Assembly: GCA_944472135.2 (NCBI GenBank)
Contig: OX235262.1
Span: 43,699,804-43,763,803 of the forward strand
Reading direction: 5' to 3'
Source of the DNA: Trichobilharzia regenti
Taxonomy: Eukaryota > Platyhelminthes > Trematoda > Strigeidida > Schistosomatidae
Length of the DNA stretch: 64,000 bases
The position numbers and the translations under genes were made by a program. This document shows, in pieces, positions 43,429 through 54,129 of the stretch (its first letter is position 1; each line of letters begins with the position of its first letter). Below the pieces are notes generated by a model. That model searched no databases and was not told the DNA's origin. It saw nothing but the letters and a program-made list of their open reading frames with translations.

Positions 43429-44313
43429 GGCGAAGTTATACTTTCGACACCACTAACTACCAATCAGCGAATTATCCAATGAGATTTACGAGCGATGTCG
43501 AATTATCCAATGAGGTTCACGAACGCAGTTCCATGTTGTATAGCGCTTGATTCATTTCTAACACGTGACCTTACACATCTATTGCTGCAATTCGAGGAGG
43601 TTAGTGGTTTCCAGTATTTCGTAGATTTGAGTTGCTCCGGAAAAAACGAATTTGATTGTGTGGTGGTATCATGACTTTAAAAAGCTATACCAAACCAACT
43701 GATGGGTTTGTATATCGTTGTGCTATATGTTTGAAGCCTACTAGCACTAGAGAGGGTACGCTGATAATTTTATTATTTCGTAGGAACTTTTTTCGCCAGG
43801 TCGCTTCTCTCCCTAAAGATAGCAGATAGAAAAGCAACTACTCTTATACCTATTGTTACCAGAATTGTTAAGCGGGGGTCAATTATACACACGGAAAGGC
43901 TACAGTTCGCTGTCATCTCTGGGATATATTCATCATAGAGACAAACATTCAAGTGATTTTGTGTATCCTGTTACGAGGACACATACAAATTCTAATGAAG
44001 GATTTTGGGGCAGGTTGGAAAATAGGATAAGGGCTATAAATGTATCTCAAAAGGATCTCATTTATAGTCATTTTGTTGAATATATGTACAGGATATGGTG
44101 TAACTTCTCCATTGACAGTCCCATGCTAAACAGGGAGATTTTTCTCTCACATGTTTGAGAAAGATATCCCATGTAATATTTTTTATTACCCATTTTATGC
44201 TTTTTTCAATAAATATATATTTCCATTCATCATATATGCCTCTTTAATGTGATTGGTCCGTTCGAGGACGTTTGCATATTGGTTGTTAGTGGTGTCGAAA
44301 GTTTAAATTCGCC
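43429..44313 (+). mobile_element. Merlin-type DNA transposon, internally deleted
   Basis: 885 bp with terminal inverted repeats of about 36 bp starting GGCGAA and sharing ACTTTCGACACCACTAAC. Flanks are CTTGCTTG (43421-43428) and CTTGGTTG (44314-44321), an 8 bp duplication with one change, the size made by Merlin/IS1016-type transposases. The uninterrupted LTRs of the neighbouring units read CTTGGTTG at this site. It contains only the C-terminal part of the transposase. Confidence 0.85.
43853..44158 (+). pseudogene. Merlin transposase, C-terminal fragment
   Basis: 101 residues. LGYIHHRDKHSSDFVYP, then VTRTHTNSNEGFWGRLENRI matches the end of the DDE domain in Merlin and IS1595-family transposases, where the motif is NHS-FV-P-TGAHTN-IEG-W. 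The glutamate in NEGFW would be the third catalytic residue. The two upstream aspartates are missing, so it is inactive. The family is known in schistosomes. Confidence 0.75.
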
Positions 44314-44600
44314 CTTGGTTGTTTGCTCAAAACCAACTTCCCCAATTTTCGCGGAGGCATCAATACGACAGTCATCGTCTCATCGGTCGCTGTTCAGAAA
44401 GAAGTCAGCAGTAAACCGTCAGAAAACTTAGTGGAAACATTTTTATATGTTGGTGTTACAATAAAGAATTCTCGAGTGGCCAATCGGTGTTTTGGTTTTT
44501 CGTCCGTTATAACTAAGCGTTTCTGAAAAGCTGCAAGGAACAGCGTGGGACCGAGCGTAGCAAGAGCTGGGCATTAACGGTTTATGAGACGTGGCTGACA

Positions 44601-46277
44601 GATGCTTTGAGCAACTCGTACGAGTTACTTACCTTTGGACTGAAAATCTGTGACGTTACGTACTTGCTGAATTCCCGCGGTAGGGCGTGAATAACTGCAA
44701 GTAACTGCGAACTGTGATCAGTTATCCCATGCTCACAAAAATCTGCTTCAGCTAGCTGAAACCTTTTTTCAGCCTTATCTGACCAGTATGGTACGAGCTG
44801 AATGGTTTTAGGAGTTAAGCGGATAAGAACGACCTTGGGACTAAGATCACTCATGACGAAAATAATATCGAATTATATATGGTACAAGAACAAATACAAA
44901 ATGGAACGAACTCACCGGGGTTGTCTGCTAATTTATCGTGGATGAAGTTCGCTGTTGGGTTCAGCAGTTTAGAGGTTGACGGAATTCTCTTACACAGCCT
45001 CTAACTTATTACTTCTCGCGTACCAACAACAAAGCAAAAGCCAATATTTGATCGTCCAAACTACGTGATATATTTCGGGGCCAAACCAAGCCGTCAGACG
45101 AACGCTTAGCTGGCTAGTGATCGTGCACCTGACACGACGGGGTACCAAATGGTGGGGATGCTTGACCGGAAGCCTTCCGCTAAACAAGTCGACTTAAACA
45201 GTGGTGGTCAGCATCCAATGGTGAGTGATTGCTGTGGTCAATAATTTTGGGGAATTATTTACCGCTACAGCATGATCGGAAAAGGATAAATCTCAGTATG
45301 TTATCCCGAGATCTGTGACTGTGTTCAGTTTTGAGAGGAGCTTACCGTACATATATAGGCACATTATCGGTTTCCAGCGTCCAAGGTGGGTTATACCGCA
45401 CTTGTCTGGGTTGAAAGTCAGTTGCCACTTTTCGCTCCAATCGCCTAGATCGTTTAAGTCTTGTTGGATCTTGCTTTCGACGCTCATATCACCGTACCCA
45501 TAATCATATACTATCTTGAGATCATCTGCAGAAAGGCATGGCTTGCCATACTTGATCACAGAGTCTATGTCACTTATAAATAAGAGGAACAGAATAGGGC
45601 CAAGAACACTACCTTGTATTACACCACTGGTTATCCGCTTTGAGGAAGACAACTGGTGGTTGCTTTTGACTAATTGCTGTCTTTCTGTGAGAAAAGAACT
45701 TATCCATTTGTGAAGCTTTCCGGTTATTCCGTAGGATCGGAGTTTTGTTAGGAGTCTGATATGTGGAACATTATCGAAGGCCTTGCTAACGTCGAGAAAC
45801 AATGTTGTTACCGAACGCCCATTATCAATGCTTTGTGTAATGTAGTCAAAATAATCTAAGTGGCAAGTTATGCACGACCTTCTACGTAAGAAACCGTATT
45901 GGGATGGGGATAGTAGGTCATTTGACAGCAAGTACTGAATGACTTGATTCTTTACTATAGTCAATGCAGTTGAAGATTGAACGATCAATTCTTGGTTGTT
46001 TGCTCAAAACCAACTTCCCCAATTTTCGCGGAGGCATCAATACGACAGTCATCGTCTCATCGGTCGCTGTTCAGAAAGAAGTCAGCAGTAAACCGCCAGA
46101 AAACTTAGTGGAAACATTTTTATATGTTGGTGTTACAATAAAGAATTCTCGAGTGGCCAATCGGTGTTTTGGTTTTTCGTCCGTTATAACTAAGCGTTTC
46201 TGAAAAGCTGCAAGGAACAGCGTGGGACCGAGCGTAGCAAGAGCTGGGCATTAACGGTTTATGAGACGTGGCTGACA
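44601..46277. repeat. Array unit 2: S2 plus hybrid LTR3
   Basis: S2 44601-45958 and LTR3 45959-46277 (319 bp). LTR3 starts AGTCAATGCAG after ACTAT and ends GTGGCTGACA before GATGC, joining the left end of one parental LTR to the right end of the other. A single base marks LTR3 (CCGCCAG for CCGTCAG). Confidence 0.92.
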
Positions 46278-47954
46278 GATGCTTTGAGCAACTCGTACGA
46301 GTTACTTACCTTTGGACTGAAAATCTGTGACGTTACGTACTTGCTGAATTCCCGCGGTAGGGCGTGAATAACTGCAAGTAACTGCGGACTGTGATCAGTT
46401 ATCCCATGCTCACAAAAATCTGCTTCAGCTAGCTGAAACCTTTTTTCAGCCTTATCTGACCAGTATGGTACGAGCTGAATGGTTTTAGGAGTTAAGCGGA
46501 TAAGAACGACCTTGGGACTAAGATCACTCATGACGAAAATAATATCGAATTATATATGGTACAAGAACAAATACAAAATGGAACGAACTCACCGGGGTTG
46601 TCTGCTAATTTATCGTGGATGAAGTTCGCTGTTGGGTTCAGCAGTTTAGAGGTTGACGGAATTCTCTTACACAGCCTCTAACTTATTACTTCTCGCGTAC
46701 CAACAACAAAGCAAAAGCCAATATTTGATCGTCCAAACTACGTGATATATTTCGGGGCCAAACCAAGCCGTCAGACGAACGCTTAGCTGGCTAGCGATCG
46801 TGCACCTGACACGACGGGGTACCAAATGGTGGGGATGCTTGACCGGAAGCCTTCCGCTAAACAAGTCGACTTAAACAGTGGTGGTCAGCATCCAATGGTG
46901 AGTGATTGCTGTGGTCAATAATTTTGGGGAATTATTTACCGCTACAGCATGATCGGAAAAGGATAAATCTCAGTATGTTATCCCGAGATCTGTGACTGTG
47001 TTCAGTTTTGAGAGGAGCTTACCGTACATATATAGGCACATTATCGGTTTCCAGCGTCCAAGGTGGGTTATACCGCACTTGTCTGGGTTGAAAGTCAGTT
47101 GCCACTTTTCGCTCCAATCGCCTAGATCGTTTAAGTCTTGTTGGATCTTGCTTTCGACGCTCATATCACCGTACCCATAATCATATACTATCTTGAGATC
47201 ATCTGCAGAAAGGCATGGCTTGCCATACTTGATCACAGAGTCTATGTCACTTATAAATAAGAGGAACAGAATAGGGCCAAGAACACTACCTTGTATTACA
47301 CCACTGGTTATCCGCTTTGAGGAAGACAACTGGTGGTTGCTTTTGACTAATTGCTGTCTTTCTGTGAGAAAAGAACTTATCCATTTGTGAAGCTTTCCGG
47401 TTATTCCGTAGGATCGGAGTTTTGTTAGGAGTCTGATATGTGGAACATTATCGAAGGCCTTGCTAACGTCGAGAAACAATGTTGTTACCGAACGCCCATT
47501 ATCAATGCTTTGTGTAATGTAGTCAAAATAATCTAAGTGGCAAGTTATGCACGACCTTCTACGTAAGAAACCGTATTGGGATGGGGATAGTAGGTCATTT
47601 GACAGCAAGTACTGAATGACTTGATTCTTTACTATAGTCAATGCAGTTGAAGATTGAACGATCAATTCTTGGTTGTTTGCTCAAAACCAACTTCCCCAAT
47701 TTTCGCGGAGGCATCAATACGACAGTCATCGTCTCATCGGTCGCTGTTCAGAAAGAAGTCAGCAGTAAACCGTCAGAAAACTTAGTGGAAACATTTTTAT
47801 ATGTTGGTGTTACAATAAAGAATTCTCGAGTGGCCAATCGGTGTTTTGGTTTTTCGTCCGTTATAACTAAGCGTTTCTGAAAAGCTGCAAGGAACAGCGT
47901 GGGACCGAGCGTAGCAAGAGCTGGGCATTAACGGTTTATGAGACGTGGCTGACA
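46278..47954. repeat. Array unit 3: S3 plus hybrid LTR4
   Basis: S3 46278-47635, LTR4 47636-47954. Differs from unit 2 at few bases: GCTAGCGATCG for GCTAGTGATCG in the Gypsy LTR, and CTGCGGACTG as in unit 1 in the Gag fragment. Confidence 0.92.
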
Positions 47955-49631
47955 GATGCTTTGAGCAACTCGTACGAGTTACTTACCTTTGGACTGAAAA
48001 TCTGTGACGTTACGTACTTGCTGAATTCCCGCGGTAGGGCGTGAATAACTGCAAGTAACTGCGAACTGTGATCAGTTATCCCATGCTCACAAAAATCTGC
48101 TTCAGCTAGCTGAAACCTTTTTTCAGCCTTATCTGACCAGTATGGTACGAGCTGAATGGTTTTAGGAGTTAAGCGGATAAGAACGACCTTGGGACTAAGA
48201 TCACTCATGACGAAAATAATATCGAATTATATATGGTACAAGAACAAATACAAAATGGAACGAACTCACCGGGGTTGTCTGCTAATTTATCGTGGATGAA
48301 GTTCGCTGTTGGGTTCAGCAGTTTAGAGGTTGACGGAATTCTCTTACACAGCCTCTAACTTATTACTTCTCGCGTACCAACAACAAAGCAAAAGCCAATA
48401 TTTGATCGTCCAAACTACGTGATATATTTCGGGGCCAAACCAAGCCGTCAGACGAACGCTTAGCTGGCTAGTGATCGTGCACCTGACACGACGGGGTACC
48501 AAATGGTGGGGATGCTTGACCGGAAGCCTTCCGCTAAACAAGTCGACTTAAACAGTGGTGGTCAGCATCCAATGGTGAGTGATTGCTGTGGTCAATAATT
48601 TTGGGGAATTATTTACCGCTACAGCATGATCGGAAAAGGATAAATCTCAGTATGTTATCCCGAGATCTGTGACTGTGTTCAGTTTTGAGAGGAGCTTACC
48701 GTACATATATAGGCACATTATCGGTTTCCAGCGTCCAAGGTGGGTTATACCGCACTTGTCTGGGTTGAAAGTCAGTTGCCACTTTTCGCTCCAATCGCCT
48801 AGATCGTTTAAGTCTTGTTGGATCTTGCTTTCGACGCTCATATCACCGTACCCATAATCATATACTATCTTGAGATCATCTGCAGAAAGGCATGGCTTGC
48901 CATACTTGATCACAGAGTCTATGTCACTTATAAATAAGAGGAACAGAATAGGGCCAAGAACACTACCTTGTATTACACCACTGGTTATCCGCTTTGAGGA
49001 AGACAACTGGTGGTTGCTTTTGACTAATTGCTGTCTTTCTGTGAGAAAAGAACTTATCCATTTGTGAAGCTTTCCGGTTATTCCGTAGGATCGGAGTTTT
49101 GTTAGGAGTCTGATATGTGGAACATTATCGAAGGCCTTGCTAACGTCGAGAAACAATGTTGTTACCGAACGCCCATTATCAATGCTTTGTGTAATGTAGT
49201 CAAAATAATCTAAGTGGCAAGTTATGCACGACCTTCTACGTAAGAAACCGTATTGGGATGGGAATAGTAGGTCATTTGACAGCAAGTACTGAATGACTTG
49301 ATTCTTTACTATAGTCAATGCAGTTGAAGATTGAACGATCAATTCTTGGTTGTTTGCTCAAAACCAACTTCCCCAATTTTCGCGGAGGCATCAATACGAC
49401 AGTCATCGTCTCATCGGTCGCTGTTCAGAAAGAAGTCAGCAGTAAACCGTCAGAAAACTTAGTGGAAACATTTTTATATGTTGGTGTTACAATAAAGAAT
49501 TCTCGAGTGGCCAATCGGTGTTTTGGTTTTTCGTCCGTTATAACTAAGCGTTTCTGAAAAGCTGCAAGGAACAGCGTGGGACCGAGCGTAGCAAGAGCTG
49601 GGCATTAACGGTTTATGAGACGTGGCTGACA
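47955..49631. repeat. Array unit 4: S4 plus hybrid LTR5
   Basis: S4 47955-49312, LTR5 49313-49631. Carries GGGATGGGAATAG, shared with unit 5 only, where units 1-3 have GGGATGGGGATAG (Ser to Phe in the reverse transcriptase frame). Confidence 0.92.
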
Positions 49632-51308
49632 GATGCTTTGAGCAACTCGTACGAGTTACTTACCTTTGGACTGAAAATCTGTGACGTTACGTACTTGCTG
49701 AATTCCCGCGGTAGGGCGTGAATAACTGCAAGTAACTGCGAACTGTGATCAGTTATCCCATGCTCACAAAAATCTGCTTCAGCTAGCTGAAACCTTTTTT
49801 CAGCCTTATCTGACCAGTATGGTACGAGCTGAATGGTTTTAGGAGTTAAGCGGATAAGAACGACCTTGGGACTAAGATCACTCATGACGAAAATAATATC
49901 GAATTATATATGGTACAAGAACAAATACAAAATGGAACGAACTCACCGGGGTTGTCTGCTAATTTATCGTGGATGAAGTTCGCTGTTGGGTTCAGCAGTT
50001 TAGAGGTTGACGGAATTCTCTTACACAGCCTCTAACTTATTACTTCTCGCGTACCAACAACAAAGCAAAAGCCAATATTTGATCGTCCAAACTACGTGAT
50101 ATATTTCGGGGCCAAACCAAGCCGTCAGACGAACGCTTAGCTGGCTAGTGATCGTGCACCTGACACGACGGGGTACCAAATGGTGGGGATGCTTGACCGG
50201 AAGCCTTCCGCTAAACAAGTCGACTTAAACAGTGGTGGTCAGCATCCAATGGTGAGTGATTGCTGTGGTCAATAATTTTGGGGAATTATTTACCGCTACA
50301 GCATGATCGGAAAAGGATAAATCTCAGTATGTTATCCCGAGATCTGTGACTGTGTTCAGTTTTGAGAGGAGCTTACCGTACATATATAGGCACATTATCG
50401 GTTTCCAGCGTCCAAGGTGGGTTATACCGCACTTGTCTGGGTTGAAAGTCAGTTGCCACTTTTCGCTCCAATCGCCTAGATCGTTTAAGTCTTGTTGGAT
50501 CTTGCTTTCGACGCTCATATCACCGTACCCATAATCATATACTATCTTGAGATCATCTGCAGAAAGGCATGGCTTGCCATACTTGATCACAGAGTCTATG
50601 TCACTTATAAATAAGAGGAACAGAATAGGGCCAAGAACACTACCTTGTATTACACCACTGGTTATCCGCTTTGAGGAAGACAACTGGTGGTTGCTTTTGA
50701 CTAATTGCTGTCTTTCTGTGAGAAAAGAACTTATCCATTTGTGAAGCTTTCCGGTTATTCCGTAGGATCGGAGTTTTGTTAGGAGTCTGATATGTGGAAC
50801 ATTATCGAAGGCCTTGCTAACGTCGAGAAACAATGTTGTTACCGAACGCCCATTATCAATGCTTTGTGTAATGTAGTCAAAATAATCTAAGTGGCAAGTT
50901 ATGCACGACCTTCTACGTAAGAAACCGTATTGGGATGGGAATAGTAGGTCATTTGACAGCAAGTACTGAATGACTTGATTCTTTACTATAGTCAATGCAG
51001 TTGAAGATTGAACGATCAATTCTTGGTTGTTTGCTCAAAACCAACTTCCCCAATTTTCGCGGAGGCATCAATACGACAGTCATCGTCTCATCGGTCGCTG
51101 TTCAGAAAGAAGTCAGCAGTAAACCGTCAGAAAACTTAGTGGAAACATTTTTATATGTTGGTGTTACAATAAAGAATTCTCGAGTGGCCAATCGGTGTTT
51201 TGGTTTTTCGTCCGTTATAACTAAGCGTTTCTGAAAAGCTGCAAGGAACAGCGTGGGCCCGAGCGTAGCAAGAGCTGGGTATTAACGGTTTACTAGACGT
51301 GGCTGACA
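49632..51308. repeat. Array unit 5: S5 plus terminal LTR6
   Basis: S5 49632-50989, LTR6 50990-51308. LTR6 differs at its right end from the hybrid LTRs (GTGGGCCCGAG, GGGTATTAACGG, TTTACTAGACG) and is followed by ACTAT, so it is the true right end of the BEL insertion into the LINE. Confidence 0.92.
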
Positions 51309-52634
51309 ACTATCTTTTCCATTACACGTGAAACTGCAGACGTGATGTTGATGGGGCTGTATTTTTTGATATCAGCTATAGGCCCGTATTTATGGATAGG
51401 TACAATATAAGACTTCTTCCAGTAGTTAGGGTATGTCCCATCGCTTAATGAAATTGAGTATAACTTGAGTAAGAGTAAACCCATGTCATTACCACCGTTT
51501 TTCAGCAGAACGGAAGATATACCGTCTAGACCAGTAGTCTTACTAAGCTTAAGATTTACGATTGCTTTATCGATCTCATGTGTGGTGAAAATTATGTCAC
51601 TTAAACATTCTCCTGTCTTACTTGAAAAATCCACGACCTCATCGTTCTCTAAGGTGTATAATCTGGCGAAGTGCTTGCTAAACATTTCACATATCGCCTC
51701 ATTATTTTCGTAAGCAATGCCGTCTAAGTATATTATTTTCGGATAGGGTGTTTTAGAGTTCGTCAACCTACCTTTAAAAAGTTTGGCTATTTCTCCTGAG
51801 CTATGCGGTGCATGAATGGCCTGCATTTCCTTGTTTCTGAGGCCTATATTTCTCAACTCTTCAATTCTACTGAGAAGGGACGTTATGGCAATTAATGATG
51901 ATAAGTCATGATATCTGTAATATTTTATTGAGTGCTTTCGTAGACTTCCTCTAAACGATGTTGGAATATAATCACTTTGGGGGAATCTGAAGTTAAGAAT
52001 CTTCTCGGGTGCAATGACGTCATGAATTGAGTTAATATTCTGATAGAAGTTGTTAAGAACTACCTCTAAGGACTGGTTCGGAAAGTACGAGTCCCAATCA
52101 GAACATCTCATTAGGTGCTGATACAAGTCCCAGTCAGCATGTGTGTACAATCTCATATGTATCTGGCCAGCTTCATCTCTGCGTTTTCTTTCAGGAAAGA
52201 TGTCAAAAGATTAAACTACTATTCTATGGTCACTACCTGGAAATTCATGTCCAACATGTACTGTAGATGGCGTTATGTTGTTCGTGATAATAAGGTCTAG
52301 GATATTTGCGGATCTAGTGGGTGAATTTATGTGTTTTGTTCACCCTGTGACGATGGTATTTATGAGATTATCATACCTTTGGGGTCCTCGGAGTGAAGAC
52401 CATAATACTTCTGGCTAGTTGAAATCGCCTCCGATAATTTTATAACTGAAAGGAAGATTGGCTGTAACATTAAAGATATTGCTATGCATATTATCATATT
52501 CCCTGTTGGATGAAGGTGGCCGGTCCACACAACCCACAAGTATAGGTTTTCTTCCGACAACTTTTATTTCGACCCAGATCGAGTAATTGAGTTGTGACAG
52601 AGTTGGGTTACTAAACTGGGTTGCACACATGGAT
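51309..52634 (-). pseudogene. Nested CR1-type LINE, segment 3: endonuclease end to reverse transcriptase fingers
   Basis: Minus strand. 52630-52360 gives the endonuclease middle (VEIKVVGRKPILVGCVDRPP, FSYKIIGGDFN with the catalytic GDFN). Then come frameshifted EN end motifs (LDLIITN, PGSDHRIV). 52156-51309 gives the linker and fingers: IIYLDGIAYENNEAICEMF, TGLDGISSVLLKNGGND, WKKSYIVPIHKYG and the SAVSRVMEKIV motif, where the BEL LTR was inserted. The open frame of 287 residues shows moderate age. ACTAT repeats at 51309-51313. Confidence 0.82.
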
Positions 52635-52978
52635 TGTCAGCTACCGTCTCATAAACCGTTAATGCCCAGCTCTCGCTACGCTCGGGCCCACGCTGTTCTT
52701 AGAAGATTTTTGAGAAACGCTTAGTTATAACGGACGCGAAAACCAAAACACCGATCTGCCGTTTGATATTTTGTATTGTTACACCAACATATAAAAGGAA
52801 TAAACGAACTAAGCAACTAAGAAAACTAAGGTATTACTTCTAACGATGTTTAACTCTTCTTTCTGAACAGCGACCGATGAGACGATGACTGTCGTATTGA
52901 TGCCTCCGCGAAAATCGAGGAAGTTGATTTTGAGCAAACAACCAAGAATTGATCGTTCAATCTTCAACTCCATTGACA
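52635..52978 (-). repeat. 3' LTR of element C
   Basis: Variant LTR with a different middle (CCGTTTGATATTTTGTATTG, GGAATAAACGAACTAAGCAAC), shared with its own 5' LTR but not with A, B or D, marking a subfamily. Confidence 0.88.
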
Positions 52979-53499
52979 CTCCCCGGCAAAAAAGGGATCC
53001 AACCCTTTTTTCCTTCACGACCAATGCACGTTGACTTGGATGCCATTGCGAGAACCTGGGTCACACGGACAGAGCTGAAATGGAAAACAAACAGAAAAGC
53101 CAACACACCACAAGCATACCCACAGCACAATCTCACACATCAATGACGACCTGCGCCTCCAGACAGAGACCTCCTCTTGACATCTTGCAACACAATCGCC
53201 ACTTACTAGAATGACTCTTGCAGAATGCAACGTGACCATAGCAGCACCTCATGATACTCTTCAAGCAACCTCTTTTCTATTCACTATCAATTATCACTGA
53301 AATCGCTTGTCACTCATTCTGCCTCAGTTCTAGTAGCGGTGACGCATGCGAGCCTCAGTCGTTTACACTCTTTCTCCCCGGCGTGTCGGACCGCAGCTAA
53401 CAATTATCTCCGTGTGCATTTCATTCTCAGCAATAGCCTAGCCTCCCCGGCGTATACGACCCATCTGCTGTCCTTAACATCAATCAATTCATTCATGGA

Positions 53500-54129
53500 T
53501 GTAGAAGACTCGAAACAACTTCAGAAATAATCACGACGAAAATTTTAACAAAATTATGCAATAACAACAAGGTACGAAAACAACGAGTAAACACAATGAA
53601 TTCAAATAACACCAATTGATATGACACACCACACGTATATACAAACAGTACACACAAACTCGCATTTCATGTCTTGATGGAATACCCTTGAAGAATTGCA
53701 GGACTTACACCAGTACGCCTACAAACCTTCACAGGTTGACGATTGTAAGTTGTGGAATGTCCAGACACAAACAAGATTAACCAACAATTACATCAATTGG
53801 AACTCACACAACTATTTAACACAAACATATGTACAATCAACACATCAAATGTTGTGGATTCTGACACGACAAACTACCCTTGAAGAACTGTAGGACTTAC
53901 AGCAGTACGCCTACATTCCTTCTCAGGTTGATGATCCAAGTGGAAGTCGTCCGGACACAAACAGAATTACCAACAGCTAGATGACAGATGATATCAATTC
54001 AGTATATACAATATGAACATATGTACAAAATCACACACCAAGCACATTGGACTGCTCATTGATGCGCTACCCTTTGAAGAATTGTAGGACTTACAGCAGT
54101 ACGCCTACAACCCTTCTCAGGTTGACGCC
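53500..54129 (-). repeat. 3' region repeats of element C
   Basis: Three tandem but diverged repeats of roughly 180-200 bp, each with AAGAATTGCAGGACTTAC or a close variant, then AGTACGCCTACAA and CAGGTTGA. In element sense each can fold TTGTAGG against CCTACAA. Elements B and D have two and element A one, so copy number explains most of the size difference among elements. Confidence 0.7.

Larger units (their letters stand above)
42031..44600. repeat. Array unit 1: segment S1 plus LTR2 with Merlin insert
   Basis: S1 (42031-43388, 1,358 bp) holds the Gypsy Gag start, Gypsy 5' LTR and a piece of the nested LINE's reverse transcriptase. It begins with GATGC and ends with ACTAT, the target duplications of the two parental BEL insertions. 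LTR2 (43389-44600) is split by the Merlin element. Without Merlin and its 8 bp duplication (893 bp) the unit is 1,677 bp like the others. Confidence 0.92.

Noticed and set aside
41671..51308. Regularly spaced direct repeats suggestive of a CRISPR array or rDNA
   Set aside because: The period is 1,677 bp, the repeats are LTRs and transposon coding pieces, and there are no short repeats, spacers or rRNA sequence.
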